A DNA stretch of 25,785 bases from contig DILW01000155.1 of assembly GCA_002425245.1 (NCBI GenBank), positions 54,146 through 79,930 of the forward strand. The letters are read 5' to 3'. Below are positions 17,082-25,785 of the stretch, in pieces; positions within the stretch are counted from its first letter, which is position 1, and every line of letters starts with the position of its first letter. The DNA comes from Betaproteobacteria bacterium UBA5582. Lineage in GTDB: Bacteria; Pseudomonadota; Gammaproteobacteria; Burkholderiales; Rhodocyclaceae. Below the pieces are notes generated by a model, which was not told where the DNA came from, ran no database searches, and saw nothing but the letters and a program-made list of their open reading frames with translations. Made by a program: the position numbers and the translations under genes.

Positions 17082-18431
17082 TCAGTCGGGGGCCAGCTCC
17101 AGGGTAAAGCCACTGCCGTACTGCGAGCTTCTGGCCGGATCCAGCGCCTTCTCACCCAGCGCGGCGGCAATCTTGTTCACCGTGCGTAGCCGCTGAATCA
17201 TCCGTTCGAGCAGGGCATTGCGCATACGTTCCAGCAACTCTTCGGAGGAAAGCGACAAGGCAGCAGCGTTGACCTCCAGAAAAAGCGTTGGCTCGAGAGT
17301 GACCACGCTGGCATGGCGCTGGTCGCTGGACGGGTGCAGGAAAGCCACCTCGCCCACCGGTTCGCCGGCTGCCAGCCGGCACAGCGACTTGCCGCCGATC
17401 GACACCTCGACAGCACCGGAGATGATGATTCCGAACAGCTTGCTGTTGCTGCCCTCGCGGATCAAAGCCACATTCGGCGCCAGCTCCCGCCAGACGGAAA
17501 CCCTGAGCACTTCCCATAGTTCGATGTTCTCGAACTCGGTGAAGAACTGAATCCGACGCAACTGCTCGAAACGCCGCGTATCCTGCTCGGTCTGGTCTTC
17601 CTCGAACATCTGGTAGCGGACAGCCGAGATGTCCTTGGCCATCTCCGCGCCATTCCGGTAGCGGCTGTACAAATCCTTTTCCAGCGCCTTGCGCAGGATG
17701 GCGTTGAGCCCCTCGGGCAGGTTCGGGTTGAGCGAGGTGACCGGCGGCGCATCGGTGTTGATAATCTTGTACACCAGCGTCGCCTGGTTGTTCGCCCGGA
17801 ACGGCAGGCGTCCGGTCAGCAGCTGGAACATCACCACCCCGAGCGAGTAGAGGTCGGTCTTCTGGTTCAGCGGGTAGCCCTTGATCTGCTCGGGCGACAT
17901 GTAGGCCGGTGAGCCGACACCCATGATGAAGGTCGAGTCCCGGTCCATGTCCTTGTTCATGTTCAGGGCCAGGCCGAAATCGGCGATCTTGGCTTCGTCG
18001 TCGGCGGCGACCATGATGTTGGCCGGCTTGATGTCGCGGTGGATGATCCCCTGACGATAGGCGGCGTCCAGCGCCATGCAGCACTTGAAGATGATGCCGG
18101 TGACCCGGTGCATCGGCAGCAGCTTGTCGATGCGGCAATGCTGCTCGAGGCTGAAGCCGTCGACGAACTCCATCGCCAGATAGGCAAACTCTTCCTCGAC
18201 GACGGCATCGAAGACGCGCACGATGTTGGGATGATCGAGACGTGTGGAAACCATGCGTTCGTTCTGGAACAGCTTGCGCATACGCCGCGACATGGCGGCG
18301 CAATCCTGACCGAAGCGGATCACCTTGACCGCAACTCGACGGTCCGCGTCCGGGTCGTGGCAAAGGTAGACCGTGGCGGTCGCCCCCTTGCCCAACTCGC
18401 GAATGACTCGGTATCTACCTATCGTTTCCAT
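17082..18431 (-). CDS. Ser/Thr protein kinase fused to a cyclic-nucleotide-binding-like domain
   Basis: A 449-residue Hanks-type kinase with all core motifs: glycine loop GKGATATV (14-21), Lys36 in VAVKVI, catalytic HRDIKPAN (Asp133), DFG (Asp151), SPAYMSPEQ (174-182) and DLYSLGVV. After a linker (about 270-295), residues about 295-400 form a cNMP-binding-like fold with GAVEVSIGG and GEPVGEVAFL...QRHASV, resembling the phosphate-binding cassette including its arginine (Arg372). There is no transmembrane segment, so it should be cytoplasmic. The cassette spacing differs from textbook CRP/PKA sites, so ligand binding is uncertain. It is divergent from grpE and convergent on the chemoreceptor. 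A possible extended -10, TGCTAGCAT, lies on the minus strand near 18462-18470. Substrate unknown. The ATG has no clear ribosome site. Confidence 0.93.
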   Translation of the reverse strand: METIGRYRVIRELGKGATATVYLCHDPDADRRVAVKVIRFGQDCAAMSRRMRKLFQNERMVSTRLDHPNIVRVFDAVVEEEFAYLAMEFVDGFSLEQHCRIDKLLPMHRVTGIIFKCCMALDAAYRQGIIHRDIKPANIMVAADDEAKIADFGLALNMNKDMDRDSTFIMGVGSPAYMSPEQIKGYPLNQKTDLYSLGVVMFQLLTGRLPFRANNQATLVYKIINTDAPPVTSLNPNLPEGLNAILRKALEKDLYSRYRNGAEMAKDISAVRYQMFEEDQTEQDTRRFEQLRRIQFFTEFENIELWEVLRVSVWRELAPNVALIREGSNSKLFGIIISGAVEVSIGGKSLCRLAAGEPVGEVAFLHPSSDQRHASVVTLEPTLFLEVNAAALSLSSEELLERMRNALLERMIQRLRTVNKIAAALGEKALDPARSSQYGSGFTLELAPD

Positions 18432-18526
18432 GGCCGAAAATCGGGATGCCCCATTACCCGGATGCTAGCACGGGGGGGCAGGGAAAGGACTGTTAACAAG
18501 TGTAGAGAAAAAGTTCCCGGGCAGCT

Positions 18527-18554
18527 CTTGAAATGCACCGATCAGCCCCCAAAT
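18527..18554 (+). promoter_or_regulatory. Sigma-32 (RpoH)-type promoter of grpE-dnaK-dnaJ
   Basis: CTTGAAA (18527-18533), 13 bases, CCCCAAAT (18547-18554). This matches the known heat-shock consensus (CTTGAAA, 13-17 bases, CCCCATNT) at all but one specified position. It is 30 bases before the grpE ATG. Confidence 0.8.
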
Positions 18555-18583
18555 CCGTGGACAGTCTTTTTGGAGAAACGTGC

Positions 18584-19141
18584 ATGTCCAACCCGGAAAT
18601 CCCGCAGGAAACCCCATCCGAGATCGAACCCGCCGTCCCGGCCAGCGAGGCGGAAGTGGCGCCGGAAACGCATACCGACACCCTGCCCGGCATCGAAGAG
18701 CAGCTGCGCAACCTTGAACTGAAGGTCGCCGAACATCACGACGCCTGGTTGCGCGCCAAGGCCGAAGGCGAAAACATCCGCCGCCGCGCCCAGGAAGACA
18801 TCAGCAAGGCGCACAAGTTCGCGGTCGAAAAATTCGCCGGTGAGCTGCTGGCCGTCAAGGACAGCCTGGAAGCCGCGCTGGCGGTGCCGGAACAGACGGT
18901 CGAGAGTTTCAAGTCCGGCGTCGAGCTGACCTTGAAGCAACTGGTTGCGGCTTTTGAGAAGAACGCGCTGAACGAGGTCAACCCGGTCGGCGAAAAATTC
19001 GACCCGCACAAGCACCAGGCGATCGGCATGGTTGATTCCGAGCAGGAAGCGAACACTGTCGTCACCGTTTTGCAGAAGGGCTACCTGATCGCCGACCGCG
19101 TACTCCGTCCGGCGCTGGTCATGGTCGCCAAGGGCAAATAA
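18584..19141 (+). CDS. grpE: Nucleotide exchange factor GrpE
   Basis: Cochaperone that releases ADP from DnaK. From ATG 18584 (MSNPEIPQETPSEIEPAVPA) the protein has 185 residues. The acidic, disordered N-terminus is followed by a long helix (about 45-85, EEQLRNLELKVAEHHDAWLR) and the C-terminal beta-domain with FDPHKHQAI and VVTVLQKGYLIADRVLRPAL, the family signature. GGAG (18572-18575) lies eight bases before the ATG, which fixes this start over the longer open frame from 18533. It is first in the grpE-dnaK-dnaJ unit, under a sigma-32-type promoter. Confidence 0.97.
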   Translation: MSNPEIPQETPSEIEPAVPASEAEVAPETHTDTLPGIEEQLRNLELKVAEHHDAWLRAKAEGENIRRRAQEDISKAHKFAVEKFAGELLAVKDSLEAALAVPEQTVESFKSGVELTLKQLVAAFEKNALNEVNPVGEKFDPHKHQAIGMVDSEQEANTVVTVLQKGYLIADRVLRPALVMVAKGK

Positions 19142-19145
19142 TCCA

Positions 19146-19173
19146 CTTGAAATCCGGGGCGACGCCCCCACTT
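19146..19173 (+). promoter_or_regulatory. Second sigma-32-type promoter, before dnaK
   Basis: CTTGAAA (19146-19152), 13 bases, CCCCACTT (19166-19173), the same geometry as the promoter before grpE. It starts five bases after the grpE stop. The spacer and -10 overlap a small hairpin GGGGC-GAC-GCCCC (19156-19168), so an alternative reading is an RNA hairpin in the grpE-dnaK message. Confidence 0.6.
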
Positions 19174-19210
19174 CACGAACATCGCTAATTCACTTTCAGG
19201 AAAGAACATC

Positions 19211-21154
<1,944 letters not shown>

Positions 21155-21181
21155 TTCGGGCGCCCGGGCGTCGCTTTAAGT

Positions 21182-21223
21182 GGCCGGATCGAAGCGGACG
21201 CCCCGGCGCCGCTCGATCCGGCC
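21182..21223 (+). terminator. Attenuator-like hairpin between dnaK and dnaJ
   Basis: GGCCGGATCGAAGCGG (21182-21197) pairs with CCGCTCGATCCGGCC (21209-21223): 15 pairs with one bulged A, 11-base loop. It is followed only by TTTGTG, so it may be a leaky terminator or a stabilising stem that lowers dnaJ relative to dnaK. Confidence 0.6.
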
Positions 21224-21251
21224 TTTGTGCAGTAACTGACGGGAACCAGTC

Positions 21252-22391
21252 ATGTCTAAACGCGATTTTTACGAAATCCTCGGCGTCAACCGCGACGCCT
21301 CGGACGACGAAATCAAGAAGGCCTACCGCAAGCTGGCCATGAAGCACCACCCGGACCGCAACCCGGATAATCCGGGCGCCGAGGAAAAGTTCAAGGAAGC
21401 CAAGGAAGCCTACGAAATCCTCTCCGACAGCCAGAAACGTGCTGCCTACGACCAGTACGGCCACGCCGGCGTCGATCCTCAGTCCGGCATGGGCGGCTTT
21501 AGCGGCGGCGGTGGCGGTGGCTTTGCCGACGCCTTCGGCGGCATCTTCGACGAAATTTTCGGAGGCCGCGGCGGTGGCGGCGGTGGTGGCGGTCGTTCCA
21601 ACATCTACCGCGGTGCCGACCTGCGCTACAACCTGGAAATCACGCTCGAACAGGCTGCGCACGGCACCGAAACCAAGATCCGCATCCCGACCATGGAGGA
21701 ATGCGAGGTCTGCCACGGCTCTGGCGCCAAGGCCGGGACCCAGCCGAAAACCTGTCCGACCTGTGGCGGCTCCGGTCAGGTTCGCCTGCAACAAGGCTTC
21801 TTCTCGATCCAGCAGACCTGCCACAAGTGCCACGGCACCGGTCGCTTCATCGCCGATCCCTGTACCAACTGCGGCGGTGCCGGCCGGGTCAAGCAGCACA
21901 AGACCCTGGCGGTGAAGATTCCGGCCGGCGTGGACGAAGGTGATCGCATCCGGCTCGCCGGCGAAGGCGAACACGGTGTCAACGGCGGCCCGCCGGGCGA
22001 CCTCTACGTGCAGATCCACCTCAAGCAGCACGCAGTCTTCCAGCGCGACCACAACGACCTCCACTGCGAGATGCCGATTTCCTTCACCACCGCGGCACTC
22101 GGCGGCGAAATCGAAATCCCGACCCTGGATGGCGCCGCAGCCATCAAGATTCCGCCGGAAACCCAGTCTGGCCGAGTCTTCCGCCTGCGCGGCAAGGGCA
22201 TCAAGGGAGTGCGCAGCCACACCCACGGTGACCTGATGTGCCACGTCGTCGTCGAAACCCCGGTCAACCTCACCGACCGCCAGAAGGAACTGCTGCGCGA
22301 ACTGGAAGAATCGAGCCGCGACACCGGACACAAGCACAACCCACGTGCCAAATCGTGGATGGATAAAGTACGGGAGTTCTTCGGGGAATAA
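21252..22391 (+). CDS. dnaJ: Chaperone protein DnaJ (Hsp40)
   Basis: Type I J-protein that delivers substrates to DnaK and stimulates its ATPase. It has 379 residues. The J-domain (1-70) carries HPD (33-35) in KHHPDRN. A Gly/Phe-rich linker (about 79-115) has two runs of glycines. Four zinc-binding CxxCxGxG repeats follow: CEVCHGSG (151), CPTCGGSG (168), CHKCHGTG (190) and CTNCGGAG (204). The C-terminal substrate-binding region follows. GGGAA precedes the ATG. It is 97 bases after dnaK with a strong hairpin in the gap. A 17-base palindrome (CGGGGAATAATTCCCCG, 22382-22398) spans its stop codon. Confidence 0.98.
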   Translation: MSKRDFYEILGVNRDASDDEIKKAYRKLAMKHHPDRNPDNPGAEEKFKEAKEAYEILSDSQKRAAYDQYGHAGVDPQSGMGGFSGGGGGGFADAFGGIFDEIFGGRGGGGGGGGRSNIYRGADLRYNLEITLEQAAHGTETKIRIPTMEECEVCHGSGAKAGTQPKTCPTCGGSGQVRLQQGFFSIQQTCHKCHGTGRFIADPCTNCGGAGRVKQHKTLAVKIPAGVDEGDRIRLAGEGEHGVNGGPPGDLYVQIHLKQHAVFQRDHNDLHCEMPISFTTAALGGEIEIPTLDGAAAIKIPPETQSGRVFRLRGKGIKGVRSHTHGDLMCHVVVETPVNLTDRQKELLRELEESSRDTGHKHNPRAKSWMDKVREFFGE

Positions 22392-22402
22392 TTCCCCGGG
22401 CA

Positions 22403-22429
22403 CAGGGCAGGGCTGTATCGCCTGCCCTG
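22403..22429 (+). terminator. Terminator-like hairpin after dnaJ
   Basis: CAGGGCAGG (22403-22411) pairs perfectly with CCTGCCCTG (22421-22429), nine-base loop. The following CGCAGCCTTTCC has only a weak T-run, so termination may be partial. Confidence 0.55.
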
Positions 22430-22443
22430 CGCAGCCTTTCCAC

Positions 22444-22452
22444 TGCTAGAAT
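22444..22452 (+). promoter_or_regulatory. Extended -10 promoter of the substrate-binding protein gene
   Basis: TGCTAGAAT is a TG-N-TAGAAT extended -10. Initiation would be near 22459, leaving a leader of about 24 bases with AGAGG (22471-22475) seven bases before the ATG. No clear -35. Confidence 0.5.
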
Positions 22453-22482
22453 CCGGGCAGGATTCAGTGGAGAGGCTTGAGC

Positions 22483-23625
22483 ATGAAAGTATTCATAAAA
22501 TTTGCTGCCGCCTGCGCGATGGCACTTGCCACGGCCACCTGGGCGGACCCCGGCGTTACCGATTCGAGCATCACCCTCGGCATGTCGGCCCCCTTCTCCG
22601 GGCCCAACGCGGCGTATGGCGAAGACATGCGCCAGACCATCCAGGCCTATTTCGAGCACATCAACAAATCGGGCGGCATCAACGGCCGCAAGCTTGAACT
22701 GGTTGCGCTCGACGACGGTTACGAAACCGAACGCACGGTTGCCAACACGCGCAGCCTGATCACCGACAAGAAAGTCTTCGCCCTGCTCTCCTACTATGGC
22801 TCATCGCCCACCACCGAGGCGATGAACAAGGTTTTTGGCCCGGCCGGCGTTCCCCTGGTCGGCACCATTTCCGGCGCCGATACGCTGCGCCAGTCGATTT
22901 CGGCCAACCCGAACTCACGATACATGTTCCATGTGCGCGCCAGCTATGCCGACGAAACAACCGCCATCGTCAATCAAATGGTGTCGATCGGACTGCGCAG
23001 CATCGCTGTCTTCTACCAGAACGATGGCTTCGGCAAAGCCGGCCTCGACGGCGTCACCGCCGCCTTGAAAAAGCACAAGCTGGCGCCGTCGGCAGTCGGC
23101 ACTGTCGAACGCAATTCGCTCAACGTCGATGCAGCAGTTCAATCAATCGCCAAGGCCAACCCCCAGGCGGTCGTGATGATCACCCTGTACAAGCCAACTG
23201 CCGCTTTCGTCCGGGCCATGAAAAAGGCCGGCCAGAACCCGATGTTCATGACGTTGTCGCCGGTGGGCACCGAGCAGCTGGTTCAGGAACTGGGCCAGGA
23301 AGCACGCGGCATCGGCATTTCCCAGGTCGTTCCCTATCCATGGAACGACAGCATTCCGATCGTTCGCGATTACCAGCGACTGGGCGCGAAGTCACGCAGC
23401 TACTCGTATTACGGTCTGGAAGCCTATCTGACCGCGCGTACCCTGGTCGAAGGACTGCGCCGCGCCGGCCGCGACCTCAACCGCGACAAACTGGTCAGCG
23501 CCCTCGAATCGCTGTCGGCCACCGATCTCGGCGGCTATCGCATCAACTACACGGGAACCGCCCGCTACGGATCGCGCTTTGTCGAACTGACCGTGATCGG
23601 ACCGGGTGGCAAAGTACTGCGCTGA
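22483..23625 (+). CDS. Periplasmic substrate-binding protein of branched-chain amino acid (LivJ/K) type
   Basis: A 380-residue secreted protein from ATG 22483. A TTG two codons upstream is in frame, but AGAGG (22471-22475) favours the ATG. The signal peptide MKVFIKFAAACAMALATATWA is cut before DPGVTD. The mature part is a Peripla_BP_6 fold: ITLGMSAPFSGPNAAYG, FEHINKSGGINGRKLELVALDDGYE, and a late SYYGLEAYLTARTLVEGLRRAG. This family feeds ABC importers of branched-chain amino acids, amides or small aromatics, or sensory partners. No permease or ATPase gene is adjacent, so the ligand and partner are unknown. It has its own likely promoter and a strong terminator. Confidence 0.92.
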   Translation: MKVFIKFAAACAMALATATWADPGVTDSSITLGMSAPFSGPNAAYGEDMRQTIQAYFEHINKSGGINGRKLELVALDDGYETERTVANTRSLITDKKVFALLSYYGSSPTTEAMNKVFGPAGVPLVGTISGADTLRQSISANPNSRYMFHVRASYADETTAIVNQMVSIGLRSIAVFYQNDGFGKAGLDGVTAALKKHKLAPSAVGTVERNSLNVDAAVQSIAKANPQAVVMITLYKPTAAFVRAMKKAGQNPMFMTLSPVGTEQLVQELGQEARGIGISQVVPYPWNDSIPIVRDYQRLGAKSRSYSYYGLEAYLTARTLVEGLRRAGRDLNRDKLVSALESLSATDLGGYRINYTGTARYGSRFVELTVIGPGGKVLR

Positions 23626-23646
23626 AGTTACCAAGCCCACCATGAG

Positions 23647-23671
23647 AAACGGCCCGTTGAACGGGCCGTTT
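23647..23671. terminator. Bidirectional terminator between the substrate-binding protein gene and cysS
   Basis: AAACGGCCCGT (23647-23657), loop TGA, ACGGGCCGTTT (23661-23671): 11 perfect pairs, a short A-rich 5' side and GTTTTCC on the plus side. It can serve both convergent genes, whose stops are 22 bases before it and 21 bases after it. Confidence 0.85.
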
Positions 23672-23691
23672 TCCATTGTTCGCGGGCTGGT

Positions 23692-25062
23692 TCAGGCCCG
23701 CCGCCAGGTCGTGCCCTGCGGGCTGTCGTCGAGGACGATGCCGGCCGCCTTGAGTTCGTCACGAACCCGGTCGGCAGTGGCGAAATCGCGCGCCTTCTTG
23801 GCTTCGGCGCGCTCGACAATGCGTGCTTCGATGGTCGACTCGTCAAGGCCACCGAGCGCCGGACCGGCACGCAGGTAGGCCAGAGGCTCGCGCTCCAGCA
23901 GGCCAATGACGCCGCCGAGCGCCTTGAGCAGGCCGGACATTTCGCCGGATTTCTGTCGATTGGCCTCGGCAGCCAGTTCGAACAGCACGGCAATCGCGCC
24001 GTGCGAATCGAAATCCTCGTTGAGGGCTGCCGCGAAGCGGGCGGCGAAGCCCTGTTCCCAGTCGATCGACACCGCCAGCGGCGGAACATCACGCATGGTG
24101 AAGTAGAGGCTATCGAGCGAACGCTTGGCGTCGTCGAGATGAGCATCGGAATAATTCAGCGGGCTGCGGTAATGGGCGCGCAGAATGAAAAAGCGCACCA
24201 CTTCGGCATCGTACTTTCCGAGAACCTCGCGAATGGTGAAGAAGTTCCCCAGCGACTTCGACATCTTCTCGTTGTCGACCCGGATGAAGCCGTTGTGCAT
24301 CCAGTAATTGACGTAGCTGCAGCAGTTGGCCCCCTCGGACTGGGCTATTTCGTTCTCGTGGTGGGGGAACTGCAGGTCCTCGCCGCCGCCATGAATGTCG
24401 AAATGCTTGCCGAGCAGCGACGAGCTCATCGCCGAGCACTCGATATGCCAGCCCGGACGACCGTCGCCCCAGGGCGAAGCCCAGGCCGGTTCGCCCGGTT
24501 TGGCATGTTTCCACAACACGAAATCGAGCGGGTCCTGCTTGGCGGTGTCGATCTCGACTCGCTCACCCGCGCGCAGATCGTCGAGTGACTTGCCGGACAG
24601 CTTGCCGTAACCGGGGAACTTGCGCACTGCGTAATTGACGTCGCCGTCGGCGGCCTGATAAGCCAGCCCGTTACGTTCAAGCTGGCGGATGATTTCCTGC
24701 ATCTGCGGCACGAATTCGGTCGCCCGCGGCTCGTGATCTGGACGCAGCACGCCAAGAGCATCGGCGTCCTCGTGCATGAAAGCGATGAAGCGATCGGTCA
24801 GTTGCTGAATCGTCTCGCCGTTCTCGGCCGCCCGACGGATGATCTTGTCATCGATGTCGGTAATGTTACGCACGTAGGTCACATCGTAACCGGAGGCCCT
24901 GAACCAGCGATAAACCATGTCGAAAACCACCATCACGCGGGCGTGGCCGAGGTGACAGTAGTCGTAAACCGTCATGCCGCAGACATACATGCGAACCTTG
25001 CCGACCTCGATCGGTTCGAAAACCTGCTTCTCTCTTTTGAGCGAGTTGAATATCTTTAGCAT
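23692..25062 (-). CDS. cysS: Cysteinyl-tRNA synthetase
   Basis: Class I enzyme that charges tRNA-Cys. It has 456 residues, a normal length. The HIGH-type motif appears as HLGH (37-40), with the Zn ligand Cys28 in YVCGMTVYD, WHIECSAM (Cys209), FPHHENEIAQSE with a zinc histidine at 234, and KMSKS (266-270) in NEKMSKSLGNF. The C-terminal anticodon-side region is present (EAKKARDFATADRVRDELKA). The ATG at 25062 is divergent from the TPR gene with a 103-base gap, and the upstream ribosome site is weak. Confidence 0.97.
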   Translation of the reverse strand: MLKIFNSLKREKQVFEPIEVGKVRMYVCGMTVYDYCHLGHARVMVVFDMVYRWFRASGYDVTYVRNITDIDDKIIRRAAENGETIQQLTDRFIAFMHEDADALGVLRPDHEPRATEFVPQMQEIIRQLERNGLAYQAADGDVNYAVRKFPGYGKLSGKSLDDLRAGERVEIDTAKQDPLDFVLWKHAKPGEPAWASPWGDGRPGWHIECSAMSSSLLGKHFDIHGGGEDLQFPHHENEIAQSEGANCCSYVNYWMHNGFIRVDNEKMSKSLGNFFTIREVLGKYDAEVVRFFILRAHYRSPLNYSDAHLDDAKRSLDSLYFTMRDVPPLAVSIDWEQGFAARFAAALNEDFDSHGAIAVLFELAAEANRQKSGEMSGLLKALGGVIGLLEREPLAYLRAGPALGGLDESTIEARIVERAEAKKARDFATADRVRDELKAAGIVLDDSPQGTTWRRA

Positions 25063-25120
25063 GGCGGAATGAAAAGAAGTGTAGCGAAGCCTTCGAAACC
25101 TATGGCATCGCCCGCTTCTT

Positions 25121-25129
25121 TGATAGAAT
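25121..25129 (+). promoter_or_regulatory. Candidate extended -10 promoter for the TPR gene
   Basis: TGATAGAAT (TG-N-TAGAAT) in the cysS/TPR divergent gap. Transcription would start near 25136, about 30 bases before the TPR ATG. No convincing -35. Confidence 0.45.
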
Positions 25130-25165
25130 TGAGTGATTGAAAACCTCGGAAATTATAGCACGGCG

Positions 25166-25785
25166 ATGACCACCAAATCCCTGTTACAGCCTCGCCTCCG
25201 GGCTCTCCGCGCCCTGGCACTCGGTCTATCCATCGGCTTTGCCGCCCCGGTTTTTGCCGACAACCTCCCCGAAATCCAGCGTCTGATCAAACAAGGTCAG
25301 AATACGCAGGCACTCGAGAAGGTCGATCAGTACCTGAGCAGCCGCCCCAAGGATGCGCAGGGTCGCTTCCTCAAGGGCCTGATCCTGACGGAAATGAACC
25401 GCCCGGCCGACGCCATCACGGTATTCACCAAGCTGTCAGAGGATTACCCGGAATTGCCCGAGCCCTACAACAACCTGGCCGTGCTCTACGCCCAGCAGAA
25501 GCAATACGACAAGGCGCGCACGGCACTGGAAATGGCCATCCGCACCCATCCCTCGTACGCCATCGCCTACGAGAACCTCGGCGATGTTTACGCCAAGCTT
25601 GCCAGCCAGGCCTACGACAAGGCGCTCCAGCTGGACGGTGCCAGCACCACGACCCAGAACAAGCTGGCCCTGATCCGCGACCTGATCAGCACCTCGGGCA
25701 AGGGTAACGTCAGGCCGCCGGCCCCGGCTGCAATTGCCGCCGCTGCCCCAGCACCGGCACCGGCCAAACCCGTCCCGCCGCCGAC
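25166..25785 (+). CDS. Secreted TPR-repeat protein (partial, 3' end outside window)
   Basis: Open from ATG 25166 to the right edge, 206 codons plus two bases. It begins MTTKSLLQPRLRALRALALG with a hydrophobic stretch LSIGFAAPVFA, a signal peptide likely cut before DNLPEIQ, so it is periplasmic or envelope-bound. Residues about 33-170 hold three to four tetratricopeptide-like helical pairs, clearest at PYNNLAVLYAQQKQYDKART and IAYENLGDVYAKLASQAYDK. A proline- and alanine-rich linker (PPAPAAIAAAAPAPAPAKPV) begins near residue 190 and runs to the edge. The C-terminal part is unseen. TPR proteins of this kind often bind envelope partners. The function here is unknown. No strong ribosome site precedes the ATG. 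Confidence 0.88.
   Translation, partial: MTTKSLLQPRLRALRALALGLSIGFAAPVFADNLPEIQRLIKQGQNTQALEKVDQYLSSRPKDAQGRFLKGLILTEMNRPADAITVFTKLSEDYPELPEPYNNLAVLYAQQKQYDKARTALEMAIRTHPSYAIAYENLGDVYAKLASQAYDKALQLDGASTTTQNKLALIRDLISTSGKGNVRPPAPAAIAAAAPAPAPAKPVPPP

Noticed and set aside
18464..18473. Possible CIRCE half-site (CTAGCACGGG resembling TTAGCACTC)
   Set aside because: Only TAGCAC matches and no GAGTGCTAA half follows at nine bases. No CIRCE was found before grpE, dnaK, dnaJ or hrcA either.

Overview
The window reads as ordinary chromosome of a high-GC betaproteobacterium, most likely Rhodocyclales (Dechloromonas/Azonexus-like). This rests on gene content, protein style and neighbourhoods such as bamE-dapB-carAB, nadK-recN divergent from hrcA, and grpE-dnaK-dnaJ. 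The genus is inference; no marker search was possible. About 21 protein genes fill the window. I saw no rRNA, tRNA, CRISPR array, insertion sequence or phage gene, and no gene-free stretch over 300 bases.

Layout. Bases 1-7892 (minus strand) hold the run bamE, dapB, a cytoplasmic hybrid histidine kinase, carA and carB (carB is cut by the left edge). A probable promoter and a strong leader hairpin lie between the kinase and carA. Divergent from bamE, fur and a GDT1/TMEM165-type cation transporter run on the plus strand (7989-9053). The transporter meets nadK-recN (minus) stop to stop. Divergent from nadK are hrcA and hemH, then a zinc-ribbon thioredoxin, an unassigned protein with calcium-binding-like repeats, and a methyl-accepting chemotaxis protein with a CxxCH motif in its periplasmic domain. 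A Ser/Thr kinase fused to a cyclic-nucleotide-binding-like domain converges on the chemoreceptor across a terminator hairpin. The heat-shock run grpE-dnaK-dnaJ follows (18584-22391), then an orphan periplasmic substrate-binding protein, a bidirectional terminator, cysS (minus), and the start of a secreted TPR protein (cut by the right edge).

How the genes work together. carAB make carbamoyl phosphate for pyrimidines and arginine, and dapB feeds lysine and peptidoglycan. GrpE, DnaK and DnaJ are one chaperone machine. Two sigma-32-like promoters with identical geometry sit before grpE and before dnaK. HrcA, the usual CIRCE repressor, is encoded 6 kb away, but no CIRCE element is visible here, so its target is probably elsewhere. 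Fur and the transporter suggest metal homeostasis.

I found no convincing new multi-gene system. The items most worth a second look are the putative haem c chemoreceptor, the carAB leader hairpin (12 bp, GNRA loop, paired fully only in the sense RNA), the paired sigma-32 promoters, the possibly leaderless hrcA mRNA, and the stand-alone calcium-repeat protein.
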